Source: CAYUVF01 sp964448045 (lineage in GTDB: Bacteria; Bacteroidota; Rhodothermia; Rhodothermales; Salinibacteraceae). From it: DNA of 64,000 nt. A program made the position numbers and the translations under genes. Where the stretch lies: contig CAYUVF010000002.1 in assembly GCA_964448045.1 (NCBI GenBank), forward strand, positions 1 to 64,000, in the 5' to 3' direction. Positions 51,661 through 60,138 of this stretch are shown in pieces. The notes under the pieces were generated by a model. It was not told the DNA's origin and did no database searches. It saw only the letters and a program-made list of their open reading frames with translations. Numbering within the stretch: the first letter of the stretch is position 1; every line of letters begins with the position of its first letter.

Positions 51661-53085
51661 ATGGACGAAAAAGATCAGGATTTGCAGGGAGCACATGTAG
51701 TCTACGTCGATGACAACACGATGCTGCACGACGTGCTAGACCGCCTGCTGACGCGCCACGGCATCACGGTGACCAGCTTCAGCAATGCCGATAAGGCGCT
51801 TGCCGTCATCGAAGAGGACGACGTGGACCTCGTGATCACTGAGGCCTCGCTATCCGATATGGATGGGGTCGAACTACTCGATACCCTTCAGGCCGAGCAT
51901 CCGCACATCAAAGTGATTATGGTGACCGGCCAGGCGAACGTCCAGCATGCCGTCGATGTGATGAAGCGCGGCGCCGTCGATTACATGCCCAAACCGTTTT
52001 CCACCACAGAGTTTGTGGAGCGGATCCGGGAGCATTTGACATCACCCGAGCCCGAGGAGCCCGCGCGGCCTGCCGCGTCCTCGGCGCCTCCGCCGCCCGC
52101 CGATGACGAAGCTGAAGGCGACAGCATCCTGGGGCAGTACGTCGGCGAGCATCCTACGATCAAGAATCTGAAGCGCCTCGTTCCGCCCGTGGCGCAAAGC
52201 AAAGCGCCGGTCTTTATTCACGGCGAAAGCGGCACCGGGAAGGAGATTCTGGCTCGCATCGTTCATCAGAAGAGCGACCGGAGCGAGGGGCCCTACATTA
52301 CCATCAACTGCGCGAATCTGCCGCGTGAGCTCGTCGAAAGCCATCTGTTTGGCCATCGCAAAGGCGCGTTCACGGGTGCCATCGAAGACCGGGAGGGGGC
52401 CTTCGAACTGGCCGACGAGGGCACGCTCCTGCTCGATGAGGTAACGGAGATCGACCTGCCGGTTCAGGCGAAGCTGCTTCGCGTGCTGCAGGAGCAGGAG
52501 TTCCAGAAAGTGGGCGACCCCCGGAAGCGCACCGTCGATGTCCGAGTGATTGCGACCAGCAACCGCGATCTGCGCGAGGCGGTAGAAGACGGCGACTTCC
52601 GTGAGGACTTATATCACCGGTTGGCCGTCTTCCCGCTACACGTGCCGCCGCTGCGCGAGCGCATCTCCGACATCCCGCTGCTGGCGCAGCATTTCGTCCG
52701 CAAATACTGCCGGATGTACGATATGCCGCAAAAAGAGGTCGACCCAGAGCTGCTGCGGCGCTTTCGGGAGTATTCGTGGCCGGGTAATGTGCGCCAACTG
52801 GAGAACATGATTCACCGCGGCGTCGCGCTCGCGACCGACCGGCCCGTCATCGAGATCAGTGACGTGTTTAATGAGTTCATCTCGGATGGGCGCATCGAGG
52901 AGCAGAAGGTGCCCAAGGAGCGCTTCCTGAATGGCATGACGATCGAAGAGATGGAGCGCCAGATGATTCTGGAAACCCTCCGAGATACCGATAGCCAGCA
53001 AAGTGCGGCGGAACGGCTGGGCATCAGTGCCCGCACGATTCGCAACAAGCTCAAGAAATACCGGGACGAGGGCTACTCGGTGTAG
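51661..53085 (+). CDS. Flagellar sigma-54 activator with Glu at the receiver phospho-site
   Basis: 474 residues in three domains. The receiver (about 12-125) keeps Asp17/Asp18, Thr89 and Lys111 (YMPKPFS), but the acceptor Asp is replaced by Glu61 (DLVITEASLSDMDG; codon GAG at 51841-51843). The AAA+ sigma-54 domain has HGESGTGKE (Walker A), GAFTGAI (sigma-54 contact loop) and GTLLLDEV (Walker B). The Fis-like HTH reads AAERLGISARTIRNKL. It resembles FlgR/FlrC-type flagellar activators and probably drives the flgB operon. In NtrC-type receivers Asp-to-Glu can mimic phosphorylation, so this protein may be always on, or gated by binding instead of phosphate. Confidence 0.92.
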   Translation: MDEKDQDLQGAHVVYVDDNTMLHDVLDRLLTRHGITVTSFSNADKALAVIEEDDVDLVITEASLSDMDGVELLDTLQAEHPHIKVIMVTGQANVQHAVDVMKRGAVDYMPKPFSTTEFVERIREHLTSPEPEEPARPAASSAPPPPADDEAEGDSILGQYVGEHPTIKNLKRLVPPVAQSKAPVFIHGESGTGKEILARIVHQKSDRSEGPYITINCANLPRELVESHLFGHRKGAFTGAIEDREGAFELADEGTLLLDEVTEIDLPVQAKLLRVLQEQEFQKVGDPRKRTVDVRVIATSNRDLREAVEDGDFREDLYHRLAVFPLHVPPLRERISDIPLLAQHFVRKYCRMYDMPQKEVDPELLRRFREYSWPGNVRQLENMIHRGVALATDRPVIEISDVFNEFISDGRIEEQKVPKERFLNGMTIEEMERQMILETLRDTDSQQSAAERLGISARTIRNKLKKYRDEGYSV

Positions 53086-53109
53086 CGCCCAAGTCCCGGT
53101 ACGAGTTGG

Positions 53110-53502
53110 TTATGCCTGCTCTGGGGCGCTCGATTCGGGGGGCTGGCCCAGCATTTCATTGGCAATGCCCTCTGCGATGTCGCTGATGGCCCTGGGCTGG
53201 CTGTAATACCCCGCATTGACGCGCTTGAAAATGTCTTCGGCCCGGTCGGGGCTTAGCGGGGGAATGTCGAGCATGGCCTTGCGGGCTGCCTGCAGCTCGA
53301 CCGGGTCAACTTCGGGGGCGTTCGCCTGAGCAGCACGCCCGGCATCCGAGATCTCGACGCGATCTTCGGACGAGCGGGAGGGGGCATCTGTGGTCTGCTC
53401 CGGAGCCGACGCTTTCTCAGTCTGACGCACCTCGTCTGCCTGATCAGAGCGAACCTGATCGGGAGAAAGGTTCGAGCCAGGATTGATATTTTGAATAGTC
53501 AT
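53110..53502 (-). CDS. flgM: FlgM-like anti-sigma-28 factor
   Basis: 130 residues, longer than typical FlgM (about 90-100). The first 55 residues are Gln/Asp/Ser-rich and likely disordered, as FlgM is. EDRVEISDAGRAAQA matches the FlgM start of its conserved part and ARKAMLDIPPLSPDRAED, FKRVNAGYYSQPRAISDIAE the sigma-28-binding helices. It would hold FliA inactive until the hook is finished and then be exported. A sigma-28 promoter lies 82 bases upstream, as expected for feedback control. It is convergent with the sigma-54 activator gene. Confidence 0.7.
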   Translation of the reverse strand: MTIQNINPGSNLSPDQVRSDQADEVRQTEKASAPEQTTDAPSRSSEDRVEISDAGRAAQANAPEVDPVELQAARKAMLDIPPLSPDRAEDIFKRVNAGYYSQPRAISDIAEGIANEMLGQPPESSAPEQA

Positions 53503-53583
53503 AACAACACTGGATTTCGTCGTACGGAGGTTGGGTCACATACCGGGCAGCCAAAGGGAGTCCATTCCATGAACTACCTTCTC

Positions 53584-53610
53584 TTAACGGCTACATTAGG
53601 CTCGACTTAA
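53584..53610 (-). promoter_or_regulatory. Sigma-28 (FliA) promoter for flgM
   Basis: On the minus strand: TTAAGTCG, 11-base spacer, GCCGTTAA. One mismatch to the -10 consensus GCCGATAA. It lies 82 bases ahead of flgM and after the fliT stop. Confidence 0.75.
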
Positions 53611-53659
53611 AAGAATCAGGAATGTCACAGTCCTGATTAACAGAAACTTCAAGTTGGGG

Positions 53660-54010
53660 TCAAATCGAGAAATTCTCATCGAGCAGCGAGTCTGACGACC
53701 GCGACCGCTCGTATTCACGGTGAGCCGTGTCGGTTCGTTCCAACTGGTGGAGTGTTCGGGCGAGCTCATCCTCGTAGTCGTGAAGCGCAGCTGTCAATTG
53801 CTCGTGCTGGTCGGATAACTTGGTGCGCCAGCCAGCCGAGGGCACGTCCTCGGAGGGGGCTATGCGAGCCTGCAGGCGGTCGACGAGCAGCTCGCGCTCT
53901 TCGATAAGCGCGGCGAAGGTGAGAAGGCGGTTGTCGTCGAGCGCGTTCAGCATGCGATGCCCCAGCTGGTGGATGCGCTCGGCGAGGGCGTGGATTGGGG
54001 GTGGTTCCAT
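53660..54010 (-). CDS. fliT: FliT-like flagellar export chaperone
   Basis: 116 residues, all helical. RIHQLGHRMLNALDDNRLL, then FAALIEERELLVDRLQARI resembles the FliT/FlgN chaperone class. The second half is a coiled helix (LTAALHDYEDELARTLHQLE). FliT binds the filament cap FliD and delays its export. Being the gene directly downstream of fliD (48-base gap), FliT is the better call than FlgN, which is usually beside flgK. Confidence 0.65.
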   Translation of the reverse strand: MEPPPIHALAERIHQLGHRMLNALDDNRLLTFAALIEERELLVDRLQARIAPSEDVPSAGWRTKLSDQHEQLTAALHDYEDELARTLHQLERTDTAHREYERSRSSDSLLDENFSI

Positions 54011-54058
54011 GAACAGAAGCCGGTGAGGCGGCAGGGGATGTGAGGTTCAGATGCGAGA

Positions 54059-55534
54059 TTAGAAGCCAAAGTTCTGGTTCTGGAGTTGCTGCTGCAGTTT
54101 TTGGACCTCGGCAAACTGCTCTTGCAGGCGTTCGCGGCGGCGTTCCAGCCGGGTGTCGAAGCGGTCGATGCGGTCGTCGAGGCGGCGGATGCCCCGGTCG
54201 ATGCTCTGCTTGCGGCGGTTGAGGATGCCATCGGAGGCCGTGTAGCGCTCCACGCGCTGCAGCATCCGCGTGCCGACGCCGTCGTCGCTGGCGAAGAGGG
54301 ACTGCACCGCATCGGCGTTGGCGCTAATTGCGGCCGTGAGGTCGTCGGAGTCCGAGAGCTCGAGTCGCCCGCTGCTATCGACGGTGATGCCGATGTCGCT
54401 GAGGCGTGACGGGGCGCCATCCGGCTGGCCAGACACGGGTTGTACGGCGTCGCTCCGCAGATTAAAGCGCAAGCTGCGGAAGCCGGTTTCTCCGGCAAAC
54501 TGGCCGCGGGTATCGGACTCGGCGTCGATGTTCGACTTGTTCTTGATAAAGTCGAGGACGCTGTTGTATTTCTCGATGAACGACTCGACGGTCTGGGTGA
54601 TGGACTCCTCATCAGGCGCAATCGTGAACGTTTCGGCCTGTGTGTTGGTCTCTTGCAGCGTCAGCGTGACGCCGTCCAGAGCGTCCTCAACCGTGTTAGA
54701 GTCGCGGTAGAGCGTCAGCCCATCCAGTACGAACTGGCTGTTGAGGGCGGAGTCGGTCTCGCTGGTGCCCACATCGTACACCTGGCCGCCGGAGCCGTCG
54801 TCGGTCGTCGTATCGTTCTGCGTGATCTGGAGCGTGTTCAGCAGGCCGCCGGCCGAGTCGGTAAACTGGAGCCGGTTGGTGTAGCCCGTCTGGCTGCTGC
54901 GGATGGACAGCCGCGAAGTTGAGGACGTTTCGTTGACGAGCGACATCGAGGCCTTGTCACTGGCGCTGATGGTGCCGTTGTCCACGGCCGTTGCCATCGC
55001 GGTGTTGACAGCGGCAGAGACCTCGTCCAGAATCTCCTCGTTCGTCGTGCCCACTGGATCGACGGTCACCGAGATATCTTCCCGGTTGGCGGGGTCGGCA
55101 TCGGTGGGGCTGGCGACGCTGATGGAGAAGGTCTGGGCCCCGTTGGCATCGAAGAAGCTGCGGAGGCTGTCGGTGCCGGCCTCATCGGAGGCGTAGGATT
55201 GGCTCACCCGCGTATCGGCCTGGGCCAGCTGCTGTACCTCCAGCGTGTGCGGCCCGGTCGGGGCGTTTTCTCCGGCTGTTACGCTAAAGGCCGAAACGCC
55301 GTCGCCCGTGGTGGCAGAGAGCGCGCTGAGCGGATTCGAGAAGGGATCCGTCAGCTCATTCAGCGCCCCTTCGAGGTCGGAGAGAGTGGTGTCGAAGTCG
55401 CTGAGCACGCCCTTGAACACCTTCTGGTCGGACCGTTGCGCTTCCAGCCGGCGTGCCGGCGCGCGCTCGGCCGATATAATCTGGTCTATCAACTGGCCGT
55501 ACAGGTTGCCAGATGATGAAATCGAGTTAAGCAT
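54059..55534 (-). CDS. fliD: Flagellar filament cap protein FliD
   Basis: 491 residues. N-terminal region LYGQLIDQIISAERAPARRL and FKGVLSDFDTTLSDLEGALN is the FliD N-domain. THTLEVQQLAQADTRVSQS-type signature lies near residue 90 (GPHTLEVQQLAQADTRVSQS). The middle is Thr/Ser-rich. The C-terminal FliD domain is SFIEKYNSVLDFIKNKSN, then GTRMLQRVERYTASDGILNR and a terminal coiled coil (QFAEVQKLQQQLQNQ). It caps the filament tip and folds incoming flagellin. It is 24 bases after fliS. Confidence 0.92.
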   Translation of the reverse strand: MLNSISSSGNLYGQLIDQIISAERAPARRLEAQRSDQKVFKGVLSDFDTTLSDLEGALNELTDPFSNPLSALSATTGDGVSAFSVTAGENAPTGPHTLEVQQLAQADTRVSQSYASDEAGTDSLRSFFDANGAQTFSISVASPTDADPANREDISVTVDPVGTTNEEILDEVSAAVNTAMATAVDNGTISASDKASMSLVNETSSTSRLSIRSSQTGYTNRLQFTDSAGGLLNTLQITQNDTTTDDGSGGQVYDVGTSETDSALNSQFVLDGLTLYRDSNTVEDALDGVTLTLQETNTQAETFTIAPDEESITQTVESFIEKYNSVLDFIKNKSNIDAESDTRGQFAGETGFRSLRFNLRSDAVQPVSGQPDGAPSRLSDIGITVDSSGRLELSDSDDLTAAISANADAVQSLFASDDGVGTRMLQRVERYTASDGILNRRKQSIDRGIRRLDDRIDRFDTRLERRRERLQEQFAEVQKLQQQLQNQNFGF

Positions 55535-55558
55535 GGCCAGGGCCGGGGTGGGTAGCGG

Positions 55559-55876
55559 TTATGCGGCTTTCTTTTGGACGACGTTCTGCTTCCAAGCTTC
55601 GCGCAGGCCTTCGAGAATGTCTTGGATCGGTTCCAGCGACTCGTCGGTGCTGGCGCGCAGGCAGAAGTCATAGAGCCCATGCAGCTGATCGGCGATCTCC
55701 CCGCCGCGCTCGAAGTCGAGACTGGAGATCAGTTCGACCAGCACCGCTCGCAGTTTAGCGCGGTCGTCGCGCCGGCAGGAGCTGATGCCCAGATCGTACA
55801 GTTTGAGCACGAGGCGCTCCGGCGAAGCCGTGGTAATGGATTGCTGTTGATACCGTTGCTGGTGGCGGCTGTACAT
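55559..55876 (-). CDS. fliS: Flagellin chaperone FliS
   Basis: 105 residues from the start at 55876 (MYSRHQQRYQQQSI). RYQQQSITTASPERLVLKLY is the FliS signature. The rest is helical (LISSLDFERGGEIADQLHGL, YDFCLRAST). FliS binds the flagellin C-terminus and stops it polymerising in the cytoplasm. It is the first gene of fliS-fliD-fliT, with a sigma-28 promoter upstream. Confidence 0.92.
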   Translation of the reverse strand: MYSRHQQRYQQQSITTASPERLVLKLYDLGISSCRRDDRAKLRAVLVELISSLDFERGGEIADQLHGLYDFCLRASTDESLEPIQDILEGLREAWKQNVVQKKAA

Positions 55877-56049
55877 AAGAACGACCGTACAAGTTTGAGT
55901 CCAAGAAGGAATCGCGGAGGAGGGGATGGGCGGCATCCGTTGCGGCGTCACACATCATGAGGGCGAGCACGCCCGCGTCGGAGCATTTTTCCAGCGCAGG
56001 AAACGCTTTCCGATGCGCTCCGCCACCTTGGCCCGTCTCACACCTATGC

Positions 56050-56076
56050 TTATCGGAAGCGCCGCCGCCGACTTAA
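56050..56076 (-). promoter_or_regulatory. Sigma-28 (FliA) promoter for fliS-fliD-fliT
   Basis: On the minus strand: TTAAGTCG, 11-base spacer, TCCGATAA. Seven of eight -10 positions match the FliA consensus. The -10 lies 174 bases before fliS, leaving a long leader. Confidence 0.8.
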
Positions 56077-56319
56077 GCCGGCCGTGGGCTAAAAATCGGG
56101 ATGCGGTGGGGCTGAGGCGAGGAGGGAAGCCGTGTGGAGCGGTCGCACTGCCGGGCCGAAACGGTGCCGACCGGCTTCGGGCTCGGCTTTATCCGCGGCG
56201 CAGCGCCTCAGCAGGCAGTTTGGCACGTTTTCTTCAACGATGAGGAAGCGCACGACGGGTCCTCGCCCCGTGACGTGTGCTGCAACATGCCTCACTCCTG
56301 CCACTTGCCCGCGAACACG

Positions 56320-58164
56320 ATGTCAAACACTGCCTGGACGCCCGGCACCTCCGTTTCCACCTCTGGCCATCCCTTTGCCCCCATCTCTGCCATCACCTCC
56401 TCGGCGGCTTCATCGGTTCCCCGGGCGTCATCGAAGGACGCCCAGTACCACGTCGAGCGGCTGATGGAGGTCGAAAGCGACGCGCGTGACACCGATTCCA
56501 AGACCGAGTCGGCACCGGACCCCCCATCGGTCGATGAAGGCGCGGAGTCCGACGAGCCTTCGGCCGCGGCGCCATCTGAGGAGCACCCCGCCGACGAGGC
56601 CCCGGCCGAGGCGACAGCGGCGGCCGATCCGGAGCCCCTCCGCGTGGGGGTGTGGGTTGATGAGCAGGACCGGTTCGGCTTTGTCGACGCCGTGATCAAG
56701 CGGCTGCCCGAGCGCTTCGACGTAGCGACCTTCCACACCTTTCGGGCCGGTATCGAAGATCAGGTGCGTGCGGATCTTGACCGAGTCGATCTGGCGTGGT
56801 TCGAGTGGGCCGAGGGCGATACCCTCGACATCGCCAACTACACCGCGCAGAAGCCGCTGCTCTGCCGTGTACACCCGAATATCGCCAACACCGATCGCGA
56901 GCAGGACATCCGGTTCGAGCACGTCGACCACTGGATGTTTGCCGCGCCGGGAACCCAGCGCAGCTTCGAGTCGCGGTACGGCGGCCAGATCGGGGACGCC
57001 GCCTGCAGCACGGTTCCGACGGGCGTCGATGTCGACACCATCGGGTTCGATCCCCGCAAAGCCGCCAATGGCCACATCGCGCTCTACGCCCCGCTCGGGC
57101 CCGAGGACAATCCGACGCTGCTCCTGCAGGTGCTCGCGGGATTGGTGGAGCAGGACGAGCAGTTCAATGTCCACATCACCGGGGCCGCGCAGCATCCGGG
57201 CATCGCCGCGTATGTGCGCCATCAGGCCGAGGCGCTGGGCATCGACGACCACATCCATTTCTACGGCGCCGTCACCGCCGGCGAACGCGACGTCTGGCTC
57301 GACCAGTGCACCTACGTGCTCAGTACCCGCATGATGGACGGCGACTGGACGGGCGTCGTTGAGGCCATGGCGCGCGGCCTGAAGCCCATCATACACGCCT
57401 TCCCGGGTGCCGAGCAGCTCTTTGCGCCCAACATGCTGTTTCATACCGTCGACGAGGCCGTCGAGCAGTTCGTCGGGGACGATCCGCAGCCCGAGCAGTA
57501 CCGCCGCTTCGTGCAGCGCCGCTACTCGATCGACCGCGCCGTGACCGAGCTCACGCGTGCGATCGACCGTCTCGCTGCCGAGTACTATCCCGAGCAGACG
57601 GCCGCGTACCTGCGCGCCCAGCGCGAGCAGATGACCGCGCCGCCGGCCGAGGCGCCCGAGGCGACGCTGCAGGAGGCGCGCGCCGCCGTCGAAGAGGGCG
57701 ATGTGGACGCCGCGGCCGAACGCCTCGAACAGCTTGCCTTCGACCAGCTTGCCGCCGAGGCTCGGCTGGAGGCGCGGGTGCTGGCCCTGCGCATTGCCAT
57801 GGCCCGTACCGCCTTCACCGACGCCCTCTTCCACGCCGACGCCGCGCTCGACCTCGCGCCCGACGAACCGCTGCTGCTGCATCTCATCGGGCAGGCGCTC
57901 TGGGCCCAGAACCACCAGCAGGCCGCCGCCGACGCGCTCATCTACGCCGCCGAGCTGCTCGACGCGGAGGAGCGCGCGGACCGCGAACACCAGTTTGAGG
58001 TCAACGCCGCACAGGTCTACTTCATGGCCGGTGAAGTCTGCGAGCACCTCCAGCAGCCTGCCGAAGCGCGCCACTTCTTCGAGCACGCCCAGCAGCACGC
58101 CCCCGAGGAGGAGCAGATTCAGCAGGCGCTCGACCGCGTCCGCCCCATGAGCCGCCCGGCCTAA
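56320..58164 (+). CDS. Glycosyltransferase with GT4-like domain and C-terminal TPR-like region
   Basis: About 614 residues if translation starts at 56320 (MSNTAWTPG). Starts at 56464 (MEVESDARD) or 56134 cannot be excluded because the first 150 residues are low-complexity. After an acidic disordered stretch (about 50-105) comes a two-lobed glycosyltransferase: LRVGVWVDEQDRFGFVDAV, VDLAWFEWAEGDTLDIANY, then HIALYAPLGPEDNPTLLL, DHIHFYGAVTAGERDVWLDQ, GVVEAMARGLKPIIHAFPGA, typical of the nucleotide-sugar-binding GT4 C-lobe. The last 170 residues are TPR-like helices (LQEARAAVEEGDVDAAAERL). It faces away from fliS and starts the flagellin-flanking glycosylation genes, so flagellin modification is the likely role. 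Confidence 0.75.
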   Translation: MSNTAWTPGTSVSTSGHPFAPISAITSSAASSVPRASSKDAQYHVERLMEVESDARDTDSKTESAPDPPSVDEGAESDEPSAAAPSEEHPADEAPAEATAAADPEPLRVGVWVDEQDRFGFVDAVIKRLPERFDVATFHTFRAGIEDQVRADLDRVDLAWFEWAEGDTLDIANYTAQKPLLCRVHPNIANTDREQDIRFEHVDHWMFAAPGTQRSFESRYGGQIGDAACSTVPTGVDVDTIGFDPRKAANGHIALYAPLGPEDNPTLLLQVLAGLVEQDEQFNVHITGAAQHPGIAAYVRHQAEALGIDDHIHFYGAVTAGERDVWLDQCTYVLSTRMMDGDWTGVVEAMARGLKPIIHAFPGAEQLFAPNMLFHTVDEAVEQFVGDDPQPEQYRRFVQRRYSIDRAVTELTRAIDRLAAEYYPEQTAAYLRAQREQMTAPPAEAPEATLQEARAAVEEGDVDAAAERLEQLAFDQLAAEARLEARVLALRIAMARTAFTDALFHADAALDLAPDEPLLLHLIGQALWAQNHQQAAADALIYAAELLDAEERADREHQFEVNAAQVYFMAGEVCEHLQQPAEARHFFEHAQQHAPEEEQIQQALDRVRPMSRPA

Positions 58165-58251
58165 CGAAATCGCGAGTTAGAGCGGAGGCGAACGAGATGG
58201 ATGCTAAATCCGCCCGTAGAATTTAAGCGGGAGTGGACGAGGCTGAATACA

Positions 58252-58535
58252 TAACCCAAGTTGTGCCCTACACGAAAAGCTGTCATTCTGAATTTGATAC
58301 GACTTACGCAGAACACGTGATTTGTCATCCCGAGCCTGACGAGGGATCTCTCCGAATACGGCTCAGTCCTTGGCGAAGAGATTCTTCGTCAGGCTCAGAA
58401 TGACACGCTTTTCGTTTTGCGTAAGTCGTACTTGATTCAGAACCTTCATGGGCTTTGCCAGCCGTTCAGGGGAGATTTACTTGCGTGAACCTTCAGTTTC
58501 GGATCGGTGTCCGGAATGACACACAACTTGGGTTA
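58252..58535. repeat. Outer palindromic element (14-bp perfect inverted repeats)
   Basis: TAACCCAAGTTGTG at 58252-58265 is the exact reverse complement of CACAACTTGGGTTA at 58522-58535. Inside each end there is a TGTCATTC / GAATGACA pair, displaced by 16 bases on the left. The element fills most of the 476-base gap between the two glycosyltransferase genes and contains a second palindrome. It is non-coding. Confidence 0.85.
58298..58430. repeat. Inner palindromic element nested in the larger one
   Basis: TACGACTTACGCA (58298-58310) pairs exactly with TGCGTAAGTCGTA (58418-58430). Further in, GTCATCCCGAGCCTGACGAG pairs imperfectly with CTTCGTCAGGCTCAGAATGAC. It looks like a small non-autonomous mobile element or REP/ERIC-like unit inserted into the outer element. 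Confidence 0.85.
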
Positions 58536-58640
58536 CATAGCGTCCACACCTTCGTCCACACCTTCAACCATGCACCCGTTCATCGCTTCGATCTCCCGTT
58601 CCACAACTCAGAATCCCGAACTCAAAACTCAGAACGCCCC

Positions 58641-59771
58641 ATGCCGTCCCTCTCGCTGGCGATGATCGTCAAGAACGAAGCCGATCATCTCGAAAAATGC
58701 CTCTCGACCGCGCGTCCGCACGTCGATGAGATCGTCGTTGTCGACACCGGCTCCACCGATGGCACCCGCGCCATCGCCCGCCGCTACGCCGACGTATTCG
58801 ACGAAATCGAATGGCCCGACTCCTTCTCCGTCGCCCGCAACCACAGCTTCGACCTCGCCAGCGGCGACTATATCATCTGGCTGGATGGGGATGAGCACAT
58901 CGAGGATCCGGAGGATTGGAATAAGATCCACGACGCCCTAGTCGGCGGACGCGTTGGGGGACTGCGGCTGCTTATCCACAACGTGTTTTCAGGACGGCAG
59001 CTTCTCAGCGGGGATCGGACATGGCTGATCCGCGTGGTGCTTAATCACCCAATCATCCGATTCACTGGACGGGTGCACAACCAGATTTCGGCGGGACTGA
59101 AGCGGTATTGTGAGCGTCATGGGTGTCCAGTGATCGATGTGGATGCCGAAATTGAGCATGTTGGCTATGCGTTGGAAGCGGAGAAGTCAAAAGACAAGTA
59201 CAAACCCCGATTGGAACTGCTTCAGCATGAGGTAGATCAGGCTACTAATCCGTCCGGGCGTGCCTATTATCAATATCAGCTGGGAGTTGGATACTTCATG
59301 GTGAAAGAGTATGAAAGAGCTGATCAGGTGCTTCGCAAAGTTGACTTTGAGTACCTGAATGAACGAAACGCGTACTACACGCACTTCCTGGCTGGCGATG
59401 CCGCGTATCGATGCGAAGATAATCGACGTGCGCTTCACCACGCCACGGTGATGATGGACATGAAGCCGGAGGAGCCGCTCGGCTATGCGCTTGCTGGAAA
59501 AGTCTTGCAGGGCGAAGGCGATACGAAGGATGCGTTGCTACTTTTTGAGGCGGCCCTCAAACGAGCGCAGGAACGCGATGAGAATGTGCGCTTCCTCCTG
59601 AGTCAGCCGGTGCTTCACGGTCAGATTACCACGCTGGCCCTTAAAGTTGGACTCCTCAAACGCGCCCATAAGCACTGTAATCACTATGCTGAGGCCTTTC
59701 CGGAGGACGAGAAGGCCAAGCGAGTTCTCCGTCAGATTGAGGAGGTGCTTGATGAGCGCAGCGTTGTGTAG
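58641..59771 (+). CDS. Family 2 glycosyltransferase with TPR-like C-terminus
   Basis: 376 residues, start at 58641 (MPSLSLAMIVKNEADHLEKC). The N-terminal GT-A fold is standard for family 2: EIVVVDTGSTDGTRAIARRY and YIIWLDGDEHIEDPEDW, with the DxD-like metal site. The C-terminal third is helical and TPR-like (YYQYQLGVGYFMVKEYERAD, ALAGKVLQGEGDTKDALLLF). It should transfer a sugar from a nucleotide donor, probably onto a protein or glycan acceptor. The first 300 bases share the high-GC, C-ending codon style of the neighbourhood, while the rest is clearly less GC-rich. It sits between the GT4-type gene and fliC. Confidence 0.88.
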   Translation: MPSLSLAMIVKNEADHLEKCLSTARPHVDEIVVVDTGSTDGTRAIARRYADVFDEIEWPDSFSVARNHSFDLASGDYIIWLDGDEHIEDPEDWNKIHDALVGGRVGGLRLLIHNVFSGRQLLSGDRTWLIRVVLNHPIIRFTGRVHNQISAGLKRYCERHGCPVIDVDAEIEHVGYALEAEKSKDKYKPRLELLQHEVDQATNPSGRAYYQYQLGVGYFMVKEYERADQVLRKVDFEYLNERNAYYTHFLAGDAAYRCEDNRRALHHATVMMDMKPEEPLGYALAGKVLQGEGDTKDALLLFEAALKRAQERDENVRFLLSQPVLHGQITTLALKVGLLKRAHKHCNHYAEAFPEDEKAKRVLRQIEEVLDERSVV

Positions 59772-59861
59772 GACATCAAACCAATCGTCTACCTTGCTCT
59801 TGGGGAATCAGGAAGTGCCATTCTGAGCGTAGCGAAGAATTCCCGACGACCAAGAAACGAT

Positions 59862-59974
59862 CTCAAGACGGACAGAGCTGTCATCTCGAGCTTGACGAGA
59901 GATCCCTTTGAATTGATGCGTCTCATTCGAGGAGATTCTTCACGTCTGTTCAGGATGACAAGGCCAGTTTTGAG
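59862..59974. repeat. Palindromic repeat of the same family
   Basis: CTCAAGAC...TGTCATCTCGAGCTTGACGAG on the left pairs imperfectly with the CTTCACGTCTGTTCAGGATGACA...GTTTTGAG arm on the right. The inner GTCATYYYGAGCYTGACGAG core matches the inner element at 58 kb. A partial unit (CATTCTGAGCGTAGCGAAGAATTC) lies just to the left at about 59819-59842. Confidence 0.75.
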
Positions 59975-60070
59975 CTCGTTTGTAAGAGCGGGCACGAGTG
60001 GGGGCACGTTCTGGCACATAGAGTATTTCGAATGTCGGCCACTTCTTACACCTGCTTCGGATGACCGTCA

Positions 60071-60107
60071 AAACAAAAAGGCCTCCCCGGTGGGGGAAGG
60101 CCTTTTG
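60071..60107 (-). terminator. Rho-independent terminator of fliC
   Basis: On the minus strand AAAAGGCCTTCCCCC pairs with GGGGAGGCCTTTTT, with a short loop, followed by GTTTTG. It lies 32 bases after the fliC stop. The A-run on the other side means it may also stop rightward transcripts. Confidence 0.9.
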
Positions 60108-60138
60108 TGTAGGTGTGTTATGTGAGAAGCTCCAGGAA

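Noticed and set aside
58223..58249. Plus-strand TTAAGCGG, 11 bases, GCTGAATA, a possible sigma-28 site before the GT2 gene
   Set aside because: The spacing fits but the -10 part matches only five of eight consensus positions and the site is about 400 bases from the gene.
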